Position numbers and translations under genes: made by a program. A stretch of DNA of 64,000 nt from Pedobacter caeni (GTDB taxonomy: Bacteria > Bacteroidota > Bacteroidia > Sphingobacteriales > Sphingobacteriaceae), in assembly GCF_900129215.1 (NCBI RefSeq), contig NZ_FQUQ01000004.1:930001-994000 (forward strand). The letters run 5' to 3'. The notes under the pieces are model-generated. The model saw nothing but the letters and a program-made list of their open reading frames with translations, was not told the origin of the DNA and ran no database searches. Positions 1 through 8,504 of the stretch are shown piece after piece (positions within the stretch are counted from its first letter, which is position 1; each line of letters begins with the position of its first letter).

Positions 1-2
1 TC

Positions 3-965
3 GCTGATGCCAGCGGTGATTATGCAACGGTACATGGCAGCTATGTTATCCGCCGAAAAACCACAAACTTCGCATTAACGAACTACAGCATCAAAGATGG
101 TTACCATGAAAACTGCTGGCGAAGGGATGCCGCTATGCAATCCATCACTGAACTGAAACCGTATGGATTAAATGACATCACCAATATCCTCCAAAAAACG
201 AGTCAGAAGGAACCAGGTAACCTGATCTCGAACTACTCCATGGCCACAAATCTGGGAAAGAAGACAATTCATCTTTATTATAAAAATGATTTCAGTAGCC
301 CGGCAGTGATTACTTTAGCATCGGAATTGAAAAAGGGTAAACACCACCAGGATATGCAACGCTATTTCCCAATGGGTTTAAAAGAACCGCTGCTTAAAAA
401 ATACCAGGAGGGAGGGATAACAGCTGTGATATCGACCTACAAAGACCTTAGGCTGAACTTTCCTGGAAAGTACAATTTTAAAAATAACGAGGTTCTGAAC
501 CTCGCAGAACAGGCAATAGCCAGGGGAAATACCGCTGATGCCATCCAATTACTGGAATGCCTGAGCAATTATGATCCCAGACGGACGGACATCCATACCT
601 GGCTTGGCGTGGCCTATCGCCGTGACGGCAGAATTTCCGAAAGTGATACCTGTTTCAGATCAGTGCTGCAAAGCGACCCTGAAAATTATATTGCCACCCT
701 CTTTGGGAAGCAAAAAGATCAGATCGTGACGTTTAAAATGAATGATTTTGAGGGCGCTGAGGAACTCTCCCTGATTGGTGATTTTTCAAACTGGAAACCG
801 ATACCAATGGTAAAAGAAAATGGCAGGTGGACCTGCCATTTATACATCGCCCCGGGGGCATACAATTATAAGTTTTTGGTAAACAAAGAATACCTGGCCG
901 ATCAGATCAATCTGATGTATACCGGATCAGGACCAAAGATCTATTCTAAACTTTATGTATGGTGA
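3..965 (+). CDS. C-terminal part of a TPR protein with glycogen-binding-like domain; N-terminal part probably an Ntn acyltransferase-like fold (5' partial)
   Basis: The frame is open to the left window edge, so the gene starts upstream; the first in-window Met codon (135) is internal. The first 150 or so residues resemble the C-terminal half of C45-like linear amide hydrolase/acyltransferase proteins (a TNYS segment, then CWRRDAAM), but without the N-terminal nucleophile this stays tentative. Next comes a TPR-like helical stretch (about 510-700 in DNA) containing LGVAYRRDGRISESD. The last 80 residues look like an AMPK-type carbohydrate-binding module, with LIGDFSNW and a closing YNYKFLVN strand. 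It is convergent with the next gene, with 7 bases between the two stop codons. The enzymatic role is unknown. Confidence 0.6.
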   Translation, partial: ADASGDYATVHGSYVIRRKTTNFALTNYSIKDGYHENCWRRDAAMQSITELKPYGLNDITNILQKTSQKEPGNLISNYSMATNLGKKTIHLYYKNDFSSPAVITLASELKKGKHHQDMQRYFPMGLKEPLLKKYQEGGITAVISTYKDLRLNFPGKYNFKNNEVLNLAEQAIARGNTADAIQLLECLSNYDPRRTDIHTWLGVAYRRDGRISESDTCFRSVLQSDPENYIATLFGKQKDQIVTFKMNDFEGAEELSLIGDFSNWKPIPMVKENGRWTCHLYIAPGAYNYKFLVNKEYLADQINLMYTGSGPKIYSKLYVW

Positions 966-972
966 TCCCGGT

Positions 973-2274
973 TTATCCGTGTTTCTTCTTCATGGTCATT
1001 TTGGCTTTTTGACCAATGCCATAGTTATAGTCTTTGGTATTGCTTTCTTTCTTCTCATGGTACGCACCTCCACCCTGAGGTGCCACATTCTTCTCTTTAA
1101 CAATCCTGCTTTTGTCTATTCCGCCTTTAGATTTGATTACTTTATCAATTACCAGGTCTTCAGGCAATTCCATCAGTGCTATTTTCTTTCCGATAGACTG
1201 CTCAATCTTTTTCACTTCTACCAGTTCCATATCCGTAGAGAAGGTAATGGCAACCACTTCTTCCTCATTGGTTTTTACAATTCTGGATAAGAAGGTTTCT
1301 TTTTGTTCCGGAACTTCAAAGTGGAACAGGAAAGGAATACCAGACAGATCTAATGTACCGGCACCTTCATTCGCAACGATCAGGACCCTTGCTTCCGGAG
1401 TTTCCTTGAAATCTTCGATATGATCAAAACCTTCTTCATCAAAGAACAAAGGGTTCAATACCGAAACTGCACCAGGTCTGGCTGAATGTAAGCTTTTTCC
1501 TAGCTTTTGGGCAGTTAAGCGGGTGTTTACAAATACAACCACCTTATCAAATACCTCATCATCTCTTAAAAGAAGGTTCAGCAGGTTGATTTTTGTTTTA
1601 AAGTTAGGGACAGGATATAAAATCAGTTCATGGGTATTGGCCTGACTCTCGCCAAGATCTTCTACTTCTAAGGTTGTTGGAAAGTTCAGGAACTGATCAA
1701 TCATATTGTTCAGTTTTTCATGAACAACAGTGGTAAAAATCAGGTGTTGACATTTGCCCGCACTTCTTGCCAGTTCACAAACCGGAAGCTGCATTCCCTG
1801 TTTTACAATTACTTCTGCATCATCTACAATAAACATTTGCAGTTTGCTCATGTTTAAACCAAGCTTCAGATAAATTGCACGTGCACGCGTTGGCAAAGCC
1901 ACTACGATATCTACTCCGTCTACCAGATCCAGGACATCCTGTTCTGTCCCACCGGTTCCGTAAAGGCCCATGATGCGAAGGTTTTTATTTCTGTTCAGCT
2001 TCTCGAATTCGGCAATAACTTCCAATACTTTTTCCTTAGTCGGAACAAGGATCAAAACTTTCGGTGCTTCATCCGCAGTATATTTAAAGCGCATCAGGAC
2101 CCCAAGCACATAATTCGTTGTTTTACCTGAACCTTCAGGACCAACAGCAATGATATCCTGTCCGCCAAGAATTCTTGACATTGTTTTTGCCTGAATCTCT
2201 TTTGCGGATATATATCCGGCATCAGTCATTGCTGTTACCAGTTGCTTGCTTAGTTTTAATTTCTCTAATGACAC
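973..2274 (-). CDS. Degenerate DEAD-box-like RNA helicase/ATPase
   Basis: This is a 433-residue protein with the two-RecA-domain layout of DEAD-box helicases but eroded motifs. Walker A is intact (GPEGSGKT, residues 45-52) and a Q-motif-like Gln28 is present. Motif II reads DDAE (151-154) instead of DEAD, and motif III reads TTV instead of SAT. A motif IV-like VVVFVNTR is near 246. The motif VI region (about 318-334) lacks the HRxGRxGR arginines. The tail is Lys/Gly-rich, as in RNA-binding helicase tails. ATP binding looks possible, but canonical unwinding is doubtful. A TAAATTTG -7-like box (minus strand, 2301-2308) lies 26 bases before the start. Alternative: a non-catalytic RNA-binding relative. 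Confidence 0.8.
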   Translation of the reverse strand: MSLEKLKLSKQLVTAMTDAGYISAKEIQAKTMSRILGGQDIIAVGPEGSGKTTNYVLGVLMRFKYTADEAPKVLILVPTKEKVLEVIAEFEKLNRNKNLRIMGLYGTGGTEQDVLDLVDGVDIVVALPTRARAIYLKLGLNMSKLQMFIVDDAEVIVKQGMQLPVCELARSAGKCQHLIFTTVVHEKLNNMIDQFLNFPTTLEVEDLGESQANTHELILYPVPNFKTKINLLNLLLRDDEVFDKVVVFVNTRLTAQKLGKSLHSARPGAVSVLNPLFFDEEGFDHIEDFKETPEARVLIVANEGAGTLDLSGIPFLFHFEVPEQKETFLSRIVKTNEEEVVAITFSTDMELVEVKKIEQSIGKKIALMELPEDLVIDKVIKSKGGIDKSRIVKEKNVAPQGGGAYHEKKESNTKDYNYGIGQKAKMTMKKKHG

Positions 2275-2378
2275 AGTTTCCTTATTAGTATATAATTCTG
2301 CAAATTTACGTAATATTTAATTGAGGTCTGTAGGGTTTTCAAATTGTCTTGCCTAATTGCCTGTAAAAGCTGTTCTAA

Positions 2379-3137
2379 ATGATTAAAAACTGGCATCAGG
2401 CCTACATTTCAACAGATCTTCAGCACCTGCTGAAGGAAACTGCTCACCGTCCATGGGAAATCCCCTCCGGAGATTGGAAATATTACCAGGAATGGAATGA
2501 GGTATTGTTCTTTCATTGGAAGGTGCCAGCGGAACTTTTAAAACCGCTCATTCCGGAAGGACTCGAATTAGACCGCTTTGAAAATGAGGCCTGGATTTCT
2601 CTGGTTCCATTTACCATGCAGAAAATTAGTCCGGCAGGGCTTCCTCCCCTGGCTTTCATCTCTGATTTTCACGAAATTAACCTGAGAACCTATGTACTGG
2701 TGGAAGGAAAGCCCGGAGTCTATTTTCTGAATATAGAAGCGCAAAAGCATTTGTCGGTATGGATTGCCAAACAGCTATCAGGACTACCCTATGAGAAAGC
2801 AGTAATCAGCCGTAGCAAAGACATTTACCGCTCGCAGAATGACCTGAAGGGCTTTAACCTGGATATTGAGTTTGAGGTTAAAGATTTTATAACCCTAAAA
2901 AGCAAGCTGGACCTCTGGCTTACAGAGCGGTATTGCCTTTATCTTGATCGGGAGGAAAAACTTTTCAGATATGAAATCCATCATCTGGAATGGCAGGTTG
3001 CTGAAGTAGCGCTAAAAAAAATCCGGATCAATTACCATGTTAACGGTTTTAATCTGGACAGCCGTACTCCAGACCTGATCCGTTATTCACCGGGCGTAAA
3101 AGTCCTGGCCTGGACAAAAAAAGAAATCAAAACATAA
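2379..3137 (+). CDS. YqjF family protein (DUF2071)
   Basis: The 252-residue product matches the DUF2071/YqjF family, whose fold is related to acetoacetate decarboxylase. Seen features are the N-terminal HRPW followed by FFHWKVP, the LxPLIPEGLELD segment, WISLVPF, and an INLRTYV strand followed by GVYFLNIEA. No enzymatic activity has been firmly assigned to the family as far as I know. The next gene starts 6 bases downstream on the same strand, so the two are probably co-transcribed. Confidence 0.85.
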   Translation: MIKNWHQAYISTDLQHLLKETAHRPWEIPSGDWKYYQEWNEVLFFHWKVPAELLKPLIPEGLELDRFENEAWISLVPFTMQKISPAGLPPLAFISDFHEINLRTYVLVEGKPGVYFLNIEAQKHLSVWIAKQLSGLPYEKAVISRSKDIYRSQNDLKGFNLDIEFEVKDFITLKSKLDLWLTERYCLYLDREEKLFRYEIHHLEWQVAEVALKKIRINYHVNGFNLDSRTPDLIRYSPGVKVLAWTKKEIKT

Positions 3138-3143
3138 ATCCCG

Positions 3144-3686
3144 ATGACTGAAGAACTTGAAAAACTTAAATACCCTATAGGGCAGCATGAAAAACCGACT
3201 TTAATTACGCAAGAGCTCATGCAAAGCTATATCCAAAAGATCGCTGCCTTTCCGGGAAATCTTAAAGAAGCCGTCATAAGCCTGACTGATGAACAACTGG
3301 ATACTCCTTACCGGCCAGATGGCTGGACCATAAGGCAAGTAGTACACCATTGTGCTGATAGTCATATGAATGCCCTTTGCAGGTTTAAATTGGCATTAAC
3401 AGAAGACAATCCAACGATTAAACCTTACCATGAGGAACTATGGGCGGAACTTGCAGATAGTAAAACCCTGGAGATCAGCCCAAGTCTGATCCTGCTGGAA
3501 GGATTACACCAGCGTTGGGTGAAATTACTCAGCAGCCTGTCTGCCGCAGAACTGCAGCGCAGCTTTGTACACCCTGCACATGGGAACAAAGTGTTCCTCG
3601 ATGAGAATACAAGCATCTATGCCTGGCATGGTGAACATCACCTGGCGCACATCACTGAATTAAAAAAGAGAAAGGACTGGAATTAA
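3144..3686 (+). CDS. YfiT/BstA-type DinB-fold metal-dependent thiol transferase or hydrolase
   Basis: The 180-residue product belongs to the DinB/YfiT superfamily of four-helix metalloenzymes. Family signatures seen are an N-terminal YPIGxH, the DGWTIRQVVHH segment with His68/His69, and the C-terminal WHGEHHLAHI with His162, His166 and His169. Together these give the usual three-His metal site. Bacillus YfiT was described as a metal-dependent hydrolase, and relatives as bacillithiol S-transferases; Bacteroidota members are usually annotated only as putative metal-dependent hydrolases. It is probably in an operon with the DUF2071 gene and is convergent with the ABC exporter genes. Confidence 0.85.
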   Translation: MTEELEKLKYPIGQHEKPTLITQELMQSYIQKIAAFPGNLKEAVISLTDEQLDTPYRPDGWTIRQVVHHCADSHMNALCRFKLALTEDNPTIKPYHEELWAELADSKTLEISPSLILLEGLHQRWVKLLSSLSAAELQRSFVHPAHGNKVFLDENTSIYAWHGEHHLAHITELKKRKDWN

Positions 3687-3703
3687 TCTATGCAGGTGGG
3701 CGG

Positions 3704-5461
3704 TTAGCTTTTTCTCTTTCCCTTTAACAGCATGTCCATTGCATGGTCTAAAGTCCCTGCTCTGAGCACCTCTCCCGAGTTCACAAAAAAGATTTCATCG
3801 GCATTCTCAATTGTATTCAGTCGGTGGGCAATGATCACAAGCGTCGTATCCTTAGATAATTTCTTTAGAATCTTACCGAGCAATTGCTCGGTAATCGTAT
3901 CTATATTTGCCGTGGCCTCATCCAGAATCAACAATTCCGGATTGCGCAGCACAGCCCTCATAAAGGCAATCAGTTGTTTCTGCCCAAGGCTGATGTTGTC
4001 TGATCCTGAGGTCACCGGGGTTTCCAGTCCTTCATCGAATATGGCCAGCAGGGCTTCCAGGTTTGCCGCTTTGATCACTTCTTCCAACTCAGCGTTTGAA
4101 TAATCTTTGTACTTCGCATTTCCATACAGGATATTGTCCTTCACCGTTCCGCTAAATAGAAAAGGTTCCTGTAAGATAAACCCAATCTTATTACTTCTTT
4201 CCTCATCTGTATACGAACGGATGTCTTTTCCCCCAAGCAAAACTGTCCCTTCAGTGGCATCATACAACCTGGCAATCAAAGAAGCCGTTGTTGTTTTCCC
4301 CCCTCCCGTAGGGCCAATCAGTGCATATGTTTTTCCTTTTTCCAGACTGAAATTAATGTGATGCAGAATTTCCTTTCCGGCGGTATAGGAGAAATGCACA
4401 TTCCTGAATTCCAGTAATGAGCCGGAGGTTTCCACATTGTCTTTTAGTAAAGGCAAATCGTTTTCCATGGATAGGATCTGTGAGATCCTGTCCCAACCTG
4501 CCATGGCCACCTGAAAACTCGCCCATAAAGCCGCCAGTTGTCGGAGTGGATTATAAAAGTTAGTCGCATAAGACAGGTAACTCACCAACAGACCAATTGT
4601 AAACTCTCCTGTGGAAATCAGGTATATTCCAAACAGTAAAACAATCAGTTGCGCCATACTTGACAGCAAACCATACACTGGCATTAAGATGTTATTGGCC
4701 AGTCCGGCACCTATTGCAGTACGGTAATTATTCTGGTTGGCCTCATCAAAGCGCTTTCTGAAATAATCTCTGCGGTTAAAGGCAATGATCACTTTAAAGT
4801 TATTCAGGCTTTCCTGAATCTCGGCACTCATCCCTCCTACGCTCTTTAAATTGGCCGCATTTCTTCTTTTCACCCATGGAGAAACCAGTGCTGTAAAAAG
4901 CAGGATCAGCACAGCAGGGCCCAATGCCGCAGCACCAAGCTTAAAATTGATCAGCAGCAAGAAAATCCCTGCCCCGGTCATCGTTACAATACTTCCGATA
5001 AACTGCATCAGCGACTGGGAGAAAAAATTATTGATTTTATCCGTATCGCTGTTTACCCTGGAGATCAGGTCTCCGGCTTTATTTTCATTAAAAAAGGCCA
5101 CCGGCAATTCCTGCAATTTATTGAAGATGGCATTTCGAAGGGTATAAAGCATCCGTTGCCCCACCCCACCCATCAGTTTTGTCTGCAGGTATCCCGTGCA
5201 AAAAGCAATCAGGTACATTCCCAGTAAAATACCTGCAAATACCAATACACCATGGTATTGTTTGGTCCGTACATAGGTATCAATAGTGTGTCCGATTAAT
5301 AACGGTCCCAGTAGCAACAGACCGGAATTGATGAGGATAGTTCCTGAAGCAATCCACAGGTTTCTCTTTTCGTTACTGATCAGTTGTATCAGCTTCTTTA
5401 GAGCCTGATAAGTAGATGGTTTCTCCTTCCCGGCACTATCCTGGTTAAGATTGTAATTCAT
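3704..5461 (-). CDS. ABC exporter half-transporter, catalytic-site subunit
   Basis: This fused permease/ATPase half-transporter has an N-terminal six-helix exporter domain and a C-terminal nucleotide-binding domain. The NBD has Walker A GPTGGGKT, Walker B LLILDEATA with the catalytic Glu, and the switch His in IIAHRL. Its signature reads SLGQKQ rather than LSGGQ. A start at 5500 is possible, but I prefer the Met at 5461, which overlaps the end of the upstream partner by 17 bases and suggests translational coupling. The atypical signature would face the degenerate Walker site of the partner gene (5445-7181), as in heterodimeric type IV exporters such as TM287/288 and BmrCD. The substrate is unknown; multidrug or lipid export is typical. 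Confidence 0.85.
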   Translation of the reverse strand: MNYNLNQDSAGKEKPSTYQALKKLIQLISNEKRNLWIASGTILINSGLLLLGPLLIGHTIDTYVRTKQYHGVLVFAGILLGMYLIAFCTGYLQTKLMGGVGQRMLYTLRNAIFNKLQELPVAFFNENKAGDLISRVNSDTDKINNFFSQSLMQFIGSIVTMTGAGIFLLLINFKLGAAALGPAVLILLFTALVSPWVKRRNAANLKSVGGMSAEIQESLNNFKVIIAFNRRDYFRKRFDEANQNNYRTAIGAGLANNILMPVYGLLSSMAQLIVLLFGIYLISTGEFTIGLLVSYLSYATNFYNPLRQLAALWASFQVAMAGWDRISQILSMENDLPLLKDNVETSGSLLEFRNVHFSYTAGKEILHHINFSLEKGKTYALIGPTGGGKTTTASLIARLYDATEGTVLLGGKDIRSYTDEERSNKIGFILQEPFLFSGTVKDNILYGNAKYKDYSNAELEEVIKAANLEALLAIFDEGLETPVTSGSDNISLGQKQLIAFMRAVLRNPELLILDEATANIDTITEQLLGKILKKLSKDTTLVIIAHRLNTIENADEIFFVNSGEVLRAGTLDHAMDMLLKGKRKS

Positions 5462-7181
5462 AATTGCTTGTGCTCTGTTGTGAAGTATAAATCTGTACAT
5501 ACTCAGGGCTGCTTTTCATCAGCTCCGCATGTGTTCCCTGGGCTACGATCTCGCCCTGCATCAAGACAATTACCTTATCGTAATGTGCTACAGCGGCTAC
5601 TTTTTGCGTCACAGAAAGTAAGGTAATGCCAGGATAATTACGTTGTACATTTTCTAAGATCCTCTTTTCTGTATTGTGGTCTACGCGGGAAGTAAAATCA
5701 TCCAGCAGCAAAACTTTTGGATTTAGTGCCAAGGCCCTGGCCAGCATAATGCGCTGTTTTTGTCCGCCTGAAAGGTTAGATCCCCTTTCAGAAACGATGG
5801 TATTCAGCTGATCCGGAAGTCCGGCAATGAAATCATTCAGTTCGGCAGTTTCAATTGCCTTTTCCAGGGATTGATCAGTAACCGTATCACTGAATGCAAT
5901 ATTTTCCCGGATGCTCATATTAAAAATGATGCTGTCCTGAAACACAAAACCTACCTGTTGGTGGAAAGCTTCCTGGTTATAACTGTTGATGTCGTGACCG
6001 TCAAATAAGACCGCTCCGGATTCCGGGTTGATCAGACCGGTAAGGATGTACAGCAGCTGCGATTTCCCTGCCGCAGTAGGGCCGATAATTGCTGTTTTGG
6101 ATCCTGCTTTTAAAGTAAAGGAAATATTTTTCAACGCAGGTTTTTGTCCGTACGAAAGACAGACTTCTTTCAGTTCCAGTTCTCCTTTTAACGGGCTGCT
6201 TACTGGTCTTTCAGATGGGACTTCAGCGATGTTCAAGACTCCTTCAATCCGTTGATAAGAGGTGCTGGCCTGGGCAATCACGTTGCTCATGAAACCAATC
6301 ACCAGGATCGGGAAAATCAGAATACTCAGATAACTGTTAAAAGCAGCAAATTCACCCAACGACATGGTCCCCTGGATCACAAAATGACCACCTAAGGCGA
6401 GGATCGTCAAAGCGGCCATATTGGCGATAAAAATGATGAACGGGATTAAACCGGCAAATAACTTCAGAATCGATAAACCAAGTTCCTTTGCCTGAGTATT
6501 CGCAGAGAGGAACTTATCATACTCCAGCTGTTGGGAATTGATGACCCGGATAATCGCCGCACCTAAAATACTTTCATTGATGACCTTATTGAGCCAGTCG
6601 ATCACTTCCCTGCTTTTCTTAAACAGTGGTTTAACTTTACTCAGTACCAGGTAAAAGGAGGTTCCTATAATGGGAACGATCGCAATTACAGCCAAAGCAA
6701 GTTTCCAGTTCAGGCTGAGCAGCAGGATGCTGGCACCAATTATAATGAAAATGGAAGAAGAAATGGATACAATCGCTTGCGACACAAAGGATTTTATGGC
6801 ATCTACATCGGTAGTCAGATTGGTGAGCAATTTCGAAGGGTTAGCCTTTTCAATGTACACATGACTCTGACGGGAAATCTGATCGGAAAGCCGCATTCTC
6901 AGGTCCCGGGCCACCCGCTCGGAAGCATAGGTCTGAACCACACTCTGCAGGTAAGTAAACAGGAATATAATGAGGATTGCGATTCCAAATTCTATAAATA
7001 TCAACCGGATTTCAAAGCTTCCGGCAGTATAGGCATCGATGCTGTTCGCAATGATTTTAGGGAGTAAAAGGTTCACCCCATTGCTCAGCAAGGCCAGGAA
7101 GATCAATAAAAGGATCATTCCCTTGTATGGCTTTAGCAGACTAAAAACACTTGACTTCTGCTCTGCTTTTGTAGTTTTCAT
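5445..7181 (-). CDS. ABC exporter half-transporter, degenerate-site subunit
   Basis: The 578-residue product has an N-terminal exporter domain with six predicted helices and a C-terminal ATPase domain. Walker A is GPTAAGKS and the signature is a canonical LSGGQKQR. The residue after Walker B is Asp (LLLDDFTS) in place of the catalytic Glu, and the switch His is replaced by Gln (SVTQKV). This combination marks the non-hydrolysing half of heterodimeric exporters of the TM287/BmrC type. It is the first gene of a two-gene operon with the canonical partner downstream, and the two overlap. The substrate cannot be told from the sequence. Confidence 0.88.
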   Translation of the reverse strand: MKTTKAEQKSSVFSLLKPYKGMILLLIFLALLSNGVNLLLPKIIANSIDAYTAGSFEIRLIFIEFGIAILIIFLFTYLQSVVQTYASERVARDLRMRLSDQISRQSHVYIEKANPSKLLTNLTTDVDAIKSFVSQAIVSISSSIFIIIGASILLLSLNWKLALAVIAIVPIIGTSFYLVLSKVKPLFKKSREVIDWLNKVINESILGAAIIRVINSQQLEYDKFLSANTQAKELGLSILKLFAGLIPFIIFIANMAALTILALGGHFVIQGTMSLGEFAAFNSYLSILIFPILVIGFMSNVIAQASTSYQRIEGVLNIAEVPSERPVSSPLKGELELKEVCLSYGQKPALKNISFTLKAGSKTAIIGPTAAGKSQLLYILTGLINPESGAVLFDGHDINSYNQEAFHQQVGFVFQDSIIFNMSIRENIAFSDTVTDQSLEKAIETAELNDFIAGLPDQLNTIVSERGSNLSGGQKQRIMLARALALNPKVLLLDDFTSRVDHNTEKRILENVQRNYPGITLLSVTQKVAAVAHYDKVIVLMQGEIVAQGTHAELMKSSPEYVQIYTSQQSTSNYELQS

Positions 7182-7202
7182 GTGCTGATGAGTTATAATA
7201 AG

Positions 7203-8423
7203 CTATTTAAACCTGATGGCCTTAAGAGGGGAGATTTTACTGACCAGTAAAGATGGCAAAGTTAATACCACAAAACAGATGAGCACTGTACAGATATTTA
7301 ACAGCAATACTTCAGAAAAATGAAGCTGTATAGGTACATAAGACAAATAATAAGAACCCTGGTCCAGTTTAAACAGATGGGTATACTGTTGTAAAAAAGC
7401 CAATCCAAGACCCAGGAGATTCCCTAATAACAAGCCTATCCCAACCAGATAAATGGCATTGTAAAGGAAAATTTTCATCACTCCAAAATCAGTCATCCCA
7501 AAGGCTTTCAGCATACCAATCATATTGGTTCTTTCCAGGATCATGATCAGCAGGGCCGTAATCATATTGATCACCCCCACAATCATCATCAGAATGAGTA
7601 AAACTCTTGTATTGACATCCAGCAGCGACAACCAGGTAAAGATCGCAGGAAAAAATTCAGAAACGGATTCCGATTTAAGGTTTACTTCCAGGTCCTTATA
7701 CAGGTCGGCAGCAACGAGTTTGAGTTTAGCAAAGTCTTTAATTCTGATTTCTATGGCTCCGATTTCATCCGGCGACCAGTTGTTTAACCTGCGGATCACA
7801 TTCAGATCACCCAGCACAAAGCCTTTATCAATCTCTTCTACGCCAACACTGTAAATACCCACGACGGTAAACTTCCTGCTTCGGGGTGGATTCTGCACAA
7901 AATTCATGATAAAAGAATCACCGCTTTTCAGTTTCAGCCGGTTTGCAGTAAACTGAGAGATCATGATTTCTTTCATGGCCTGAGCACTATCGGTAAAATT
8001 GATTACCCTGCCCGTCAGCAGATGTTCGCTGATGTATTTCCAGTTGAAGGTTTTGTCTATTCCCTTAAAATTAACCCCCTCTACCTCATCATTCACAGAA
8101 ATAATCGCGGGTTTGGTGGCATAAGGCTGGTAATACTCCACATCCTTATTATTTTTAAGACCATTAATGGTTTCCGCCTCCGGAACGAATGGCGTCATTT
8201 CAAAAGAATTGTTCAGGTCGAACTTAAAGATGCGCACATCTCCCAGATACCCCCTGACCTTTTCCTGAATCTCCGTTTTAAAACCGTTAATGATACCAAC
8301 AGACAGGATCATTACGGCCAGACTGAGCATCACACCAGCTATGGCGATACGAACAATCAGCTTAGAAAAAGTACGCTCAGATTTAATGGCTATCCGCCCT
8401 GCTATGAAATATTCTGTATTCAA
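7203..8423 (-). CDS. LolC/LolE-like ABC transporter permease (MacB/FtsX family)
   Basis: The 406-residue inner-membrane protein has the MacB/FtsX permease layout: one N-terminal membrane segment (about 23-48, containing ISVGII-like residues), a large periplasmic domain, and three C-terminal segments (about 270-300, 315-345, 370-395). The start MNTEYFIAGR resembles the FIAxR opening of LolC/LolE, which work with LolD to release lipoproteins from the inner membrane. No ATPase partner is adjacent; the gene ends 21 bases upstream of the ABC exporter operon start on the same strand, so read-through is possible. It is divergent from the NamZ-like lipoprotein gene. Confidence 0.85.
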   Translation of the reverse strand: MNTEYFIAGRIAIKSERTFSKLIVRIAIAGVMLSLAVMILSVGIINGFKTEIQEKVRGYLGDVRIFKFDLNNSFEMTPFVPEAETINGLKNNKDVEYYQPYATKPAIISVNDEVEGVNFKGIDKTFNWKYISEHLLTGRVINFTDSAQAMKEIMISQFTANRLKLKSGDSFIMNFVQNPPRSRKFTVVGIYSVGVEEIDKGFVLGDLNVIRRLNNWSPDEIGAIEIRIKDFAKLKLVAADLYKDLEVNLKSESVSEFFPAIFTWLSLLDVNTRVLLILMMIVGVINMITALLIMILERTNMIGMLKAFGMTDFGVMKIFLYNAIYLVGIGLLLGNLLGLGLAFLQQYTHLFKLDQGSYYLSYVPIQLHFSEVLLLNICTVLICFVVLTLPSLLVSKISPLKAIRFK

Positions 8424-8504
8424 TCTTTTGCTATAAATGGTAACTTAGCAAAAATGCTCAATTGATTTTGATTTAAAGTGATAATTATAAAAAAAGGTTC
8501 CTTC

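Noticed and set aside
955-1290. 111-codon plus-strand frame inside the helicase-like gene
   Set aside because: Antisense to a long, well-supported gene, with biased Phe/His composition typical of shadow frames.
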